The notes: a model not told the origin generated them from the sequence alone. A stretch of DNA of 64,000 nt from Kribbella sandramycini (GCF_013131805.1 NZ_JABJRC010000006.1:62001-126000); one strand, 5' to 3'. Shown: positions 16,866 to 24,345, counted from the first letter of the stretch. Numbers and translations are program-made.

Positions 16866-16945
16866 TTACATCGAGCCCGCAATCAGATATGATCGCCCTG
16901 AAGAGGGTAGAGCTGACCTAGGCGAAGGAGGTGCGGCGAAAGATG
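16866..16945 (+). promoter_or_regulatory. Orphan sigma-70-like promoter plus strong ribosome binding site
   Basis: TTACAT (16866-16871), a 16-base spacer and TATGAT (16888-16893) form a credible vegetative promoter. AAGGAGG (16925-16931) then precedes ATG 16943 by 11 bases. All of this points rightwards into the 3' end of the DeoR regulator gene, which is on the other strand. No recognisable gene follows. The frame from ATG 16943 is antisense to the DeoR gene and looks like a shadow. Confidence 0.4.
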
Positions 16946-16948
16946 CGG

Positions 16949-17731
16949 CTACGCGCGGATGACGTCGATCCCGGCTTCCTTGAAGACGGTCAGCTGGCTC
17001 TCGTCGGCCTGGGCGTCGGTGACCAGGGTGTCGATCTCGCTCAGCTCGCAGATCCGCGCGAACGCGCGCTGCCCGAGTTTGGAGGAGTCGGCGACGACGA
17101 CGACCTTGGCCGCCCGGCTGACGATCAGCTGGTTGATGTTCGCCTCGCCCTCGTGATGGGCGGTGGCGCCGGTCTCGTCGATCCCGTCGACGCCGATGAA
17201 CGCGATGTCCAGCGACAGGTCGGCCAGGATCCGGTGCGACAGCGGGCCGATCATCTCGTAGGACTGCGGCCGCGCGACGCCGCCGGTGAGCACCATCTTG
17301 ACGTGCGGGCGGACGATCAGCTCGTTGGCGATGTTCAGCGCGTTGGTGACGAGCGTGAACGCCGGCTCGCCGTGCTCGGCCGACAGCTCCGGGCGGGTCG
17401 CCAGCGTGCGCGCCACCTCGGAGATCGTGGTGCCGCCGTTCATGCCGATCACCATGCCGCGGCGGACCAGCGTGGCCGCGGCCTGCGCGATCCGCTGCTT
17501 CTCCGACGCGAAACGCGCAGTCTTGTAGCGCAGCGGCAGGTCGTACGACACCGCGTTGGCCACCGCGCCGCCGCGCGTCCGGGTGAGGAGCTGCTGCTTT
17601 CCCAGGTGGTCGAGGTCGCGCCGAATCGTCGCCGCGGACACGTGCAACTGCTCGGCGAGTTCGTCGACGTCGATGGCGCCCTTCTCGGCGAGCGACTCGA
17701 GCAAGGTGTTGAGGCGTTCATAACGCTTCAC
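16949..17731 (-). CDS. DeoR/GlpR family transcriptional regulator
   Basis: Sugar-phosphate-responsive repressor of 260 residues. The N-terminal DeoR helix-turn-helix is intact (residues 1-55, with VDVDELAEQLHVSAATIRRDLDHL-type spacing and the following TRTRGGA). The DeoRC sensor domain shows IGMNGGTTISEVA, LVTNALNIANEL, LTGGVARPQSYEMIGP and FIGVDGIDE. GTG 17731 is used because AAGGAGGA lies just upstream and homology starts at VKRYERL. It is divergent from the SIS isomerase gene, which it probably controls through the direct repeats between them. Confidence 0.93.
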   Translation of the reverse strand: MKRYERLNTLLESLAEKGAIDVDELAEQLHVSAATIRRDLDHLGKQQLLTRTRGGAVANAVSYDLPLRYKTARFASEKQRIAQAAATLVRRGMVIGMNGGTTISEVARTLATRPELSAEHGEPAFTLVTNALNIANELIVRPHVKMVLTGGVARPQSYEMIGPLSHRILADLSLDIAFIGVDGIDETGATAHHEGEANINQLIVSRAAKVVVVADSSKLGQRAFARICELSEIDTLVTDAQADESQLTVFKEAGIDVIRA

Positions 17732-17785
17732 CCGGGGCTCCTCCTTCACAACATCGGTCAGCCGGATGGCGGCCGGTTGGCACCA

Positions 17786-17810
17786 TTCGATCACGTTCGA
17801 GCAGTTTCGA
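17786..17810. promoter_or_regulatory. Three 10-bp-spaced TTCGA direct repeats (DeoR operator candidate)
   Basis: TTCGA occurs at 17786-17790, 17796-17800 and 17806-17810, exactly one helical turn apart. The repeats lie in the 101-bp divergent region between the DeoR-family gene and the SIS gene. DeoR-family proteins often bind tandem direct repeats, so this is the likely operator. Confidence 0.65.
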
Positions 17811-17832
17811 CCATCAGAAGTGCGGAGACGAC

Positions 17833-18726
17833 ATGACCCAGACGCCCGATTCGAGCACTTTCGTGACCACTGAGATCGCCACTCAGCCTGCTCTGTGGCG
17901 TCGGATCGCGACCGGTTTCGCGCAGTACGGCGACGCGCTGCCGGCCGCCGGTCAGCGGGTCGCGGCGGTCGGTTGCGGCACCTCGTGGTTCATGGCGATG
18001 GCGTACGCCGCGCTCCGCGAGGACCTCGGTCTCGGCGAGACCGACGCCTTCGCCGGCTCCGAGTTCCCGAAGGACCGCGAGTACGACGCCGTGGTCGTGA
18101 TCAGCCGCTCCGGGACGACGACCGAGGTGCTCGACCTGATTCGCGAGACCAGCCTGCCGACGGTCGCGATCACCGCGACGCCCGGCTCGCCGATCGTCGA
18201 GCTGGCCGACCGGACGATCATGCTCGACTTCGCCGATGAGCAGTCCGTTGTGCAAACGCGCTTCGCGACCACCACGCTGGCGCTGCTGCGCGCATCCCTC
18301 GGCCAGGACCTCGAACAGGCCGCCAAGGACGCGCAGTCCGCGCTCGACGTCCCGGTCGACGAGCTGGCCAAGCTGGAGCAGGTCACGTACATCGGCACCC
18401 GGTGGACCGTCGGCCTGGCCCACGAGGCGGCCCTGAAGCAGCGGGAGGCGGCGTCCGCCTGGACGGAGGCCTACCCGGCGATGGACTACCGCCACGGCCC
18501 GATCGCGATCGCCCAGCCCGGCCGCGGCGTCTGGATCTTCGGCGAGCCGCCGGCGGGCCTCCTGGACGACGTCGCCGCCACCGGCGCCACGATCGTGCAC
18601 CACGCCGACCTGGACCCGATGGCCTCCCTCGTCGTCGCCCAGCGCGTTGCCGTCGCCAAATCCCTCGCCCTCGGCCTGAATCCGGACCAGCCGCGCAGCC
18701 TGACCCGCTCCGTCATCCTCTCCTGA
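17833..18726 (+). CDS. SIS-domain sugar-phosphate isomerase/deaminase (AgaS/GlmS-like)
   Basis: Cytoplasmic protein of 297 residues with two SIS domains. SIS1 contains GCGTSWFMAMAYAAL and VVISRSGTTTEVLD. SIS2 contains YIGTRWTVGLAHEAALKQREAASAWTEAYPAMDYRHGP, with the Glu and His expected for aldose-ketose isomerisation. It lacks the glutaminase domain of GlmS. An amino-sugar phosphate is the most likely substrate. No transport or kinase gene adjoins it, so the sugar cannot be named. It is divergent from a DeoR regulator. Confidence 0.88.
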   Translation: MTQTPDSSTFVTTEIATQPALWRRIATGFAQYGDALPAAGQRVAAVGCGTSWFMAMAYAALREDLGLGETDAFAGSEFPKDREYDAVVVISRSGTTTEVLDLIRETSLPTVAITATPGSPIVELADRTIMLDFADEQSVVQTRFATTTLALLRASLGQDLEQAAKDAQSALDVPVDELAKLEQVTYIGTRWTVGLAHEAALKQREAASAWTEAYPAMDYRHGPIAIAQPGRGVWIFGEPPAGLLDDVAATGATIVHHADLDPMASLVVAQRVAVAKSLALGLNPDQPRSLTRSVILS

Positions 18727-18734
18727 CAGCGCTC

Positions 18735-18760
18735 GGCCCGGCCGCTGGAGCGACCGGGCC
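18735..18760. terminator. Bidirectional hairpin terminator
   Basis: GGCCCGG (18735-18741) pairs with CCGGGCC (18754-18760), with an inner CGCT/AGCG pairing closing the stem around GG. It lies in the 40-bp gap between the SIS gene and the convergent membrane-protein gene. Confidence 0.72.
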
Positions 18761-18766
18761 TGCTCC

Positions 18767-19555
18767 TCAGAACCAGATCTTGCTGGTGACGACGAGCTCG
18801 AGCTGCTTCGGGGTGAGCGGCGGTTCAGCTGCCAGGTTGGGCTCTTCCTTGCCCGCGGAGGACGTGCTCGAGGCCGAGATCTCGTAGCCGTCCGCGGTGA
18901 TCAGTACGGCGCCGTTGTACTTGATGCTGCCGTCCTCAGGCGGCGCCTGGTGCTGCCCGGACATCAGAATCGAGCCATCCGGACGCTCGACGCACCGTGT
19001 GCTCGTCTTCGCCCCGTCATTCCGCTCGGCGCATCGCTGCGCGGGGGTGCCGTGGTAGGCGTCGAAACTGACGCCTGTCTCGAAGCCGTTCCACAAGAAG
19101 GAGGCGGACTGCGACTGCTTGCCGTCGTCCCGGATTCGGCCGGTACGTTCTTCGGCCTGCTGGATCCGGCCGGGGTGCAGCTGCTTGAACAGCCCGATCA
19201 GCTGGGCGGCTCGCACCGGGAAGTTCGCGGTGGCGGGTGGCGTCGGGATAGTTGTCGGCTTCGTAGCCATCGGCGCGGATGGCTTCGGGGACACCGCTGT
19301 CGGCGTTGAGGCCCCCGCAGGGCCGATGCTGTTTCCGGCGGTCGGGAGGGGAGCCAGGGTCAGGACGGCGCCCACCAGGCCGGCGACACTTACGGCTGCT
19401 GCGAGGGTCGTACCGATCGTTTGCCGGCGGTGTTTGCGGCGGCCGCGGTCGATGCTGCCGCGGACGAGGGCTGCGACGTCGACGTCCACGTCGGCGGTGG
19501 TGTCGCGGAAGAGGGTTGATACCCGGGTGTCGGAGCTGGTGTGGTCGTCGTGCAT
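18767..19555 (-). CDS. Single-pass membrane protein, partner of the adjacent SigE-family sigma factor
   Basis: Protein of 262 residues with a cytoplasmic N-terminus of about 45 residues and one membrane helix (TIGTTLAAAVSVAGLVGAVLTL). A Pro/Thr/Ser linker follows, then an extracellular domain with a Cys pair (RCAERNDGAKTSTRCVE). I do not recognise the outer domain. Its ATG lies one base after the stop of the sigma-factor gene, so it is cotranscribed. This is the arrangement of membrane-bound anti-sigma or accessory proteins of SigE-family ECF factors. It has no zinc-finger anti-sigma motif, so an anti-sigma role is inferred from position only. Confidence 0.68.
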   Translation of the reverse strand: MHDDHTSSDTRVSTLFRDTTADVDVDVAALVRGSIDRGRRKHRRQTIGTTLAAAVSVAGLVGAVLTLAPLPTAGNSIGPAGASTPTAVSPKPSAPMATKPTTIPTPPATANFPVRAAQLIGLFKQLHPGRIQQAEERTGRIRDDGKQSQSASFLWNGFETGVSFDAYHGTPAQRCAERNDGAKTSTRCVERPDGSILMSGQHQAPPEDGSIKYNGAVLITADGYEISASSTSSAGKEEPNLAAEPPLTPKQLELVVTSKIWF

Positions 19556-19556
19556 G

Positions 19557-20078
19557 TCAAACCTTCCTGATCCTCAGTGAGTCGTCAGCCAGCCCGCGGA
19601 CCCGCTCCAGTGCCCGCATGCTGCGGTTGCGCACGGCGCCGCTCGAGATGCCCATGCGATCGGCGACCTCGTCGACGCTGAGGTCTTCGAGGTAGCGCAG
19701 CACCAGAACCACCCGGTCGGCCGCAGGTAGCTCGGCGAGGAGTGCGCGCAGTGCTAGCCGGACGTCGGTACCTGCGGCCGGGTCGTCGACCAGCAGCTCC
19801 GGTACGTCGGCATACGGCTGCTCTCCGCTGCTCCGGCGCCGGACGCCGCCGAGAAACGTTCTGGTCAACGTCGTCTGCGCGTAGGCGGATGGATTGTCGA
19901 TCCGGCCGAACGGCCGCCGCCAGCGTGCGTAGACCTTGGCGAGGGTCTCCTGGACGAGGTCCTCCGCCTGGTGGTGACTACCGCACAGCAACCATGCTGA
20001 GCGGTAGAGCTGAGCAGCCCGCGCTTGCGCGAACTCTTCGAACTCCTGCTCCTGACTCGCCCCACTGCGTTTCGGCAT
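19557..20078 (-). CDS. SigE-family ECF RNA polymerase sigma factor
   Basis: Extracytoplasmic-function sigma factor of 173 residues. Region 2 is residues about 18-85 (YRSAWLLCGSHHQAEDLVQETLAKVYARW). Region 4 is 110-165 (LPAADRVVLVLRYLEDLSVDEVADRMGISSGAVRNRSMRALERVR). The short length, the AWLLCGSHHQAEDLVQ signature and RNRSMRALER place it in the Streptomyces-type SigE family, not in the SigE of the htrA operon further along. AAGGAG precedes ATG 20078. It is followed by a cotranscribed membrane protein. Confidence 0.92.
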   Translation of the reverse strand: MPKRSGASQEQEFEEFAQARAAQLYRSAWLLCGSHHQAEDLVQETLAKVYARWRRPFGRIDNPSAYAQTTLTRTFLGGVRRRSSGEQPYADVPELLVDDPAAGTDVRLALRALLAELPAADRVVLVLRYLEDLSVDEVADRMGISSGAVRNRSMRALERVRGLADDSLRIRKV

Positions 20079-20129
20079 TGCGCTCCTTGGTCGGCATCAC
20101 TCCTTTCGATGCGCAACGACCCCTCAATG

Positions 20130-21284
20130 TCACACGCGCGCCAGGTCACCTTGGCGCAGTGCTGCGAGCCCAGCCGCCGCAGCGATCAACAGAGCGGCCG
20201 CAACGCCCAGGAGCGCGAGCGAGCTGCCGGTAGCCGCCAGGAGCAGGCCAGCGCCGACCTGGCCGACCGCACCGGCGCCGACCCGGAGGCTGGCCGCCGT
20301 GGTGCCTACCCGGCCTTGCAGTGTGAGCGGGCTGTACTGCTGACGGGCTGCAAACATGGCCGGCAGCAGCGGTCCTTCAATGGCGCCAGTAAGTAGTGCA
20401 AGCACCAGCAGCACGGTGAGCGATCCGGCGAGTGGCCAGAAACCGAGTGCGACGCCGACGGCGGCGGTCGTCGCGATCACGAGGTACTCCGGACGCCGGG
20501 CCGGTCGGAATCGGGGGAGCAGCAGCGCCGTGCAGACGCTGCCGACTTCGAGCGCAGTCCAGAGGTAGCCGGCGGCGGACTCCGGTGCGTTCAGCGATGC
20601 CATGTGGATCGGCAGAGTGATCAGCAGCATGCCCATTGCGGCTGCCAGCAGTGTCGTCGTAGTCGTGGAAGCGCGCAGTTGCGGTGTGCGCGCGAGGTGC
20701 CGCAGCACGGTCGCCACTGAGCCGAGAAGCGGTTCCGGAGTCCCGGCTGGCAGCCTGGGCAGCCGACTGATCGCCACGATGCTCACCGTCGCTGTGACGG
20801 CGATGGTGATGACCGAAGCCTCGACAGACAGCACTGCGGTCAGCGTCGCCGCCAGTGCAGGGCCGGCAATGGTCGCAGTGCTGTAGCTGGCCGCCTCCAG
20901 TGAGTTCGCCCGCGGCAGTCGGGCAGGCGCGACCAGACTGGGCAGCATGCTGGTGAAACCGCCGCTGACCATCGGCAGCGTCACTCCGGCGACTGCAGCC
21001 AGCAGCGGAGTAGTCCACGCCGGGCCATCCGCAAGGAGCGCCAGCATCACGACAACCAGCACGCCTTGGTTGACGGCGAGCGCCGTCCGCCGGTACGCCG
21101 TCCCGTCCAGCCAGGCGCCCAGGAACGGCCCGCTGAGCACCGCGGGCAGCGCGTACGCCGCTCCGGTCAGACCGGCCAGTGCGGAACTCCCAGTGCGCTC
21201 CAGCACGAGCAGAACGAGCGTGAAGGCGACCATCTCGTCGCCGAGTCGGGCCAGGGTGGCTGCGGAGAAGTAGGTAAGTGGCAC
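20130..21284 (-). CDS. Major facilitator superfamily transporter
   Basis: Integral membrane protein of 384 residues with about 12 hydrophobic segments. It begins YFSAATLARLGDEMVAFTLVLLVLERTGSS, as in MFS exporters of the macrolide/multidrug type. A cytoplasmic loop PRLPAGTPEPLLG divides the halves. The substrate is unknown. GTG 21284 is the only start compatible with the first helix, because a stop lies 19 bases upstream. It has no ribosome binding site but has TAGCTT seven bases upstream, so the mRNA may be leaderless. It is divergent from a CGNR regulator that may control it. Confidence 0.87.
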   Translation of the reverse strand: MPLTYFSAATLARLGDEMVAFTLVLLVLERTGSSALAGLTGAAYALPAVLSGPFLGAWLDGTAYRRTALAVNQGVLVVVMLALLADGPAWTTPLLAAVAGVTLPMVSGGFTSMLPSLVAPARLPRANSLEAASYSTATIAGPALAATLTAVLSVEASVITIAVTATVSIVAISRLPRLPAGTPEPLLGSVATVLRHLARTPQLRASTTTTTLLAAAMGMLLITLPIHMASLNAPESAAGYLWTALEVGSVCTALLLPRFRPARRPEYLVIATTAAVGVALGFWPLAGSLTVLLVLALLTGAIEGPLLPAMFAARQQYSPLTLQGRVGTTAASLRVGAGAVGQVGAGLLLAATGSSLALLGVAAALLIAAAAGLAALRQGDLARV

Positions 21285-21285
21285 G

Positions 21286-21333
21286 TAACGTAAGCTAACG
21301 CGTTACGCGTTACTGCCACAATCCCGTTACACT
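21286..21333. promoter_or_regulatory. Divergent leaderless promoters overlapping TAACG/CGTTA repeats
   Basis: TAACG occurs at 21286-21290 and 21296-21300; CGTTA occurs at 21301-21305, 21308-21312 and 21325-21329. TAACGCGTTA (21296-21305) is a perfect palindrome. On the minus strand TAGCTT (21292-21297) is seven bases from GTG 21284. On the plus strand TACACT (21328-21333) is seven bases from GTG 21341. These are TANNNT -10 boxes placed for leaderless mRNAs and covered by the repeats. Confidence 0.6.
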
Positions 21334-21340
21334 CGTTCCC

Positions 21341-21856
21341 GTGGAGCTTGCGCCGGAACGGATGCTGGGGATCGCCGTCGACCTGGTCAACGAGCGACCG
21401 GCCTCGGTGCCGGCTCTGCGCGCCCTGCTCGTGGCGCACGGTGAGCCGGAGCCGATCGAGCTGTCCGAGCGCGACCTGGTCGAAGTGCGAGCAGTCGCGC
21501 AGGAGCTGCGGCCTGTGTTCGGGCCCGAGCCGGCGGTCGCGATCAACGCGCTGTTACGCGAGTACGCCGTACAGCCGTATCTGACCGACCACGACGGCAC
21601 TCCGTGGCATCTGCACGTCTCGGAGCCAGATGCGAGCTGGGCAGCCTGGCTGGCCGCCGGCGCCGCGCTCGCGCTCGCCGGGACCCTGGCCGGACGCGGC
21701 CCGGATGCGGTGGCCGAGTGTGCTGCGAGCGACTGTGAGCGGGTTTTCGTGAACAGCGCGGCCAAGCGGCCACGGCGGTTCTGTACGCCGACCTGCGCCG
21801 GCCGGACGCGGGTCGCGGCGCACCGCGCCCGGCGCGCTTCCGGCGGCGGGGCCTAG
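21341..21856 (+). CDS. CGNR zinc-finger/ABATE-domain regulator
   Basis: Protein of 171 residues. The N-terminal ABATE-like region starts with LGIAVDLVNERP. The C-terminal zinc finger has CAASDCERVFVN, then RRFCTPTCAGRTRVAAHRARR. The second pair carries CAGR where the family name-motif has CGNR, but the trailing RVAAHRAR is conserved. Members are putative transcription regulators. It is divergent from an MFS exporter and probably represses it. It starts at GTG 21341 with a -10 box seven bases upstream and no ribosome binding site. Confidence 0.85.
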   Translation: MELAPERMLGIAVDLVNERPASVPALRALLVAHGEPEPIELSERDLVEVRAVAQELRPVFGPEPAVAINALLREYAVQPYLTDHDGTPWHLHVSEPDASWAAWLAAGAALALAGTLAGRGPDAVAECAASDCERVFVNSAAKRPRRFCTPTCAGRTRVAAHRARRASGGGA

Positions 21857-21917
21857 GATCGGATCCGAGATGAGGTTCAACCTCTGCGGGTCGCAGCGCG
21901 TCTGGTAGGTGAAGGCC

Positions 21918-21944
21918 GGGAACTTCCGGTCGGAGAGCCGCGTT
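21918..21944 (+). promoter_or_regulatory. ECF (SigE-type) promoter of sigE
   Basis: GGGAAC (21918-21923), a 17-base spacer and CGTT (21941-21944, followed by G) match the actinobacterial SigE consensus of GGAAC/T and CGTT at the correct spacing. It lies 72 bp upstream of the first sigE start codon. Autoregulation of sigE is the direct reading. Confidence 0.75.
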
Positions 21945-22015
21945 GAGTCGTCGTAGTAACTCAGGGTCCGACCCGGGGTTTCCCGACGTGCGCAGAGGAC
22001 GGTGACCAAGGCACC

Positions 22016-22687
22016 ATGGCCTTCACGCTCATTGCCGAGAGGACCCAGGGAGGCGTTGCGGTGAAGCCGCTCGACACGTCGGTGGCCCCCGTGCGTTCGG
22101 ACGTGCCCGAGACGCTCCCCTCGTGGGACGAGATCGTCCGCACGCACTCCGCCCGGGTCTACCGGCTGGCCTACCGCCTGACCGGCAACAAGCACGACGC
22201 CGAGGACCTCACCCAGGAGGTCTTCGTCCGGGTGTTCCGCTCGCTGTCGTCGTACACGCCGGGCACGTTCGAGGGCTGGCTGTACCGCATCACCACGAAC
22301 CTCTTCCTCGACGGCGCCCGCCGCAAGCAGCGGATCCGTTTCGACGGCCTGCCCGAGGACGCCCACGACCGGCTGCCGGCCAAGGGCGTCGGCCCGGCCG
22401 AGAAGCTCGACTCGGATCTGTTCGACCACGACGTCCAGCACGCCCTGGATGCGCTCCCGGAGGACTTCCGGGCCGCTGTGGTGCTCTGCGACATCGAAGG
22501 CATGACGTACGACGAGATCGCCGACGTGCTGGATGTGAAGCTCGGCACGGTCCGGAGCCGGATCCACCGCGGGCGGTCGATGTTGCGTAAGCATCTGGAG
22601 CACCGGGCCCCGCGGTCCGGTCAGACCCGCGTCAGCGGCCCTCCCACGGAGGGTCTGCTCGGATGGGCCGGAGGTGAGCAGCAGTGA
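22016..22687 (+). CDS. sigE: ECF sigma factor SigE (envelope stress, sigE-htrA-tatB cluster)
   Basis: ECF sigma factor of 223 residues. Region 2 includes YRLAYRLTGNKHDAEDLTQEVFVRVFRSL (about 50-78), then FEGWLYRITTNLFLDGARRKQR. Region 4 includes LPEDFRAAVVLCDIEGMTYDEIADVLDVKLGTVRSRIHRGR (about 150-190). It is the orthologue by sequence and gene order of M. tuberculosis Rv1221. ATG 22016 is used, but GTG 22061 has a much better ribosome binding site (GGGAGG at 22048-22053) and would give 208 residues. Both lie downstream of the ECF promoter. It overlaps the anti-sigma gene by four bases (GTGA). Confidence 0.95.
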   Translation: MAFTLIAERTQGGVAVKPLDTSVAPVRSDVPETLPSWDEIVRTHSARVYRLAYRLTGNKHDAEDLTQEVFVRVFRSLSSYTPGTFEGWLYRITTNLFLDGARRKQRIRFDGLPEDAHDRLPAKGVGPAEKLDSDLFDHDVQHALDALPEDFRAAVVLCDIEGMTYDEIADVLDVKLGTVRSRIHRGRSMLRKHLEHRAPRSGQTRVSGPPTEGLLGWAGGEQQ

Positions 22688-23295
22688 CGCTCCAACACCC
22701 CATGGACAAGCTCAGCGCCGTCGTCGACGGCCAGCTCGACCACGACTCGCGGGACAAGGTCCTGAGTCATCTGGTCGGGTGTGACACCTGCCGTGCCGAG
22801 GTGGACGCGCAGCGCCGCCTGAAGGCCCGCATGGCCGCTCTGGAGGCTCCTGAGCCTTCAACCGACCTGATGCAGCGGCTGATGGGTGTCTCCTCGTTCT
22901 CGCCCGAGCCGCGCGAAGAGATCCGTCCGGTGCTCACACCGGCCGTTTCGCTCTTCCCACAGCGTTCCGCTTTCCCCGCTGCCCGCTCCGGCACCAGCCG
23001 GCCTGGGGCCGTCCGTACGCCGCGTTCCCGGCGCCGCACCGGCGTGCTGGGCGCAGCCGGCTCGGCCGCCGCGGTCGCCTCCCTGCTCGGTACGGCGTTC
23101 GTCGTCGGCGACCCGGCCCGGTCGGAGCAGCCGCCCGCGCTGCAGCCGCCGGTGGCGAGCTTCTCCTCCGATCACGCGAGTACGACGGGCACGACGCCGT
23201 TCGCCGACCCGGTCTCGGTGTGGAGCGCGTACCACGGCGGCGGTTACGCCGGGTTGAGCCCGACGCTGCAGCCGGTGGCCCTCACCGGGCGCTGA
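22684..23295 (+). CDS. rseA: Anti-sigma-E factor with zinc-binding (ZAS) motif
   Basis: Protein of 203 residues. The N-terminal anti-sigma domain carries H29-x3-C33-x2-C36 (HLVGCDTC), the redox- and zinc-responsive ZAS motif. A Pro/Ser/Arg-rich linker and one moderately hydrophobic segment follow (VLGAAGSAAAVASLLGTAFVVG, about residues 117-138), then an outer tail. It would hold SigE inactive until a signal releases it. It starts at GTG 22684 inside the sigE stop. M. tuberculosis RseA (Rv1222) is shorter and mostly cytoplasmic; the membrane segment here suggests envelope sensing. Confidence 0.9.
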   Translation: MTLQHPMDKLSAVVDGQLDHDSRDKVLSHLVGCDTCRAEVDAQRRLKARMAALEAPEPSTDLMQRLMGVSSFSPEPREEIRPVLTPAVSLFPQRSAFPAARSGTSRPGAVRTPRSRRRTGVLGAAGSAAAVASLLGTAFVVGDPARSEQPPALQPPVASFSSDHASTTGTTPFADPVSVWSAYHGGGYAGLSPTLQPVALTGR

Positions 23296-23298
23296 GCT

Positions 23299-24345
23299 GT
23301 GAGCCTCCCTCGGCTCGCCGTACTGGTCAGCACCGCACTGATCGGCATCGGCCTGCCCTTGCCCGCTACCGCCGTACCGGCTGACGACGCGCCACTGGCC
23401 GTCAGTTGGCTCGAGCGCGCCGCTGCCGCGCCGAACGAGGTTTCGTTCCACGGCACCCAGATCATCACCTCCTGGGGACCGCAGGGCGCCAGCTCCGCGA
23501 TGCTGAACATCGTGCACGCCGCGTCCCAGGGCTCCGAGATCAGCGTGGTCGGCTCGTCCGCCTCACCGGGCGCCAAGGCGTTCGTGCAGCGCGTGACGAA
23601 CACCGACGCCTCCATCGACGGCGGCCCGCTCACGCTGCTGCAGGAGACGTACAAGCTGGCGTTCAAGTGCTGTACCGACCTGATCGGGCGCGCTGCCGTG
23701 CTGATCGAGGCGCAGCGCGCCGACGCCAGCCTGGCCGCGCGGTTCTGGATCGACAAGGCCACCGGGCTGCTGCTGCAGCGGCAGCTGTTCGGCGTCGACG
23801 GCAAGACGATGGTCCGGGCGACGGTGTTCACCGAGCTCGAGATCGACGAGTCGGAGTTCATCGGGCATCTGCCGCCGATGCAGCCGAACGGCGTCGAGTC
23901 GCTCGGCCTCGGCAAAGTCGGCGATCTGCGCGCGCAGGGCTGGGTCTGCGCTCCGGAGCTGCCCGCGTCGATGAAGCTGTACGACGTCCATCAGGACACC
24001 ACCAACGGCTCGCTGCAGTTCTCGTACTCCGACGGCCTGTTCAACGTCTCGCTGTTCGAGCAGCGCGGAGCGCTCGATCCGGCCGCTGTGGCCGGTTTCA
24101 GCGCCACTGCGACCCCAGGGGTCTACGTGCGATACGGAATGCCGTCGTACGTCGTTTGGTCGTCCGGAGGGATCGTCTACACGCTCATCGGGGACCTCCC
24201 GGCCGACCGGCTCGGGCAGGTCGTCGAAGCGCTCCCGCACGACGTCCCGGTCCAGCTCAGCGCGGTCCAGCGGATCGGCACCGGGCTGGCCAAAATCGCG
24301 ACGTGGCTCACTCCGATGGGTGCGCTTTCACCGAAACTGGGATAA
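23299..24345 (+). CDS. Secreted RseB/MucB-like sigma-E regulatory protein
   Basis: Exported protein of 348 residues with a signal peptide (MSLPRLAVLVSTALIGIGLPLPATAVPA). The first part resembles the lipoprotein-fold domain of RseB: VSWLERAAAAPNEVSFHGTQIITSW, then ARFWIDKATGLLLQRQLFGVDGKTMVRATVFTELEI. The C-terminal half matches the second RseB domain in layout only (VVWSSGGIVYTLIGDLPADRLGQVVEALP). It is the third gene of the sigE operon, three bases after the anti-sigma gene. RseB protects anti-sigma factors from proteolysis in proteobacteria; a similar brake here is inference. The M. tuberculosis cluster lacks it. Confidence 0.78.
   Translation: MSLPRLAVLVSTALIGIGLPLPATAVPADDAPLAVSWLERAAAAPNEVSFHGTQIITSWGPQGASSAMLNIVHAASQGSEISVVGSSASPGAKAFVQRVTNTDASIDGGPLTLLQETYKLAFKCCTDLIGRAAVLIEAQRADASLAARFWIDKATGLLLQRQLFGVDGKTMVRATVFTELEIDESEFIGHLPPMQPNGVESLGLGKVGDLRAQGWVCAPELPASMKLYDVHQDTTNGSLQFSYSDGLFNVSLFEQRGALDPAAVAGFSATATPGVYVRYGMPSYVVWSSGGIVYTLIGDLPADRLGQVVEALPHDVPVQLSAVQRIGTGLAKIATWLTPMGALSPKLG

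Noticed and set aside
16931..17836. 301-residue plus-strand frame following the strong ribosome binding site
   Set aside because: It is antisense to the DeoR gene for its full length and lacks any recognisable domain. Only the promoter-like signals are reported.
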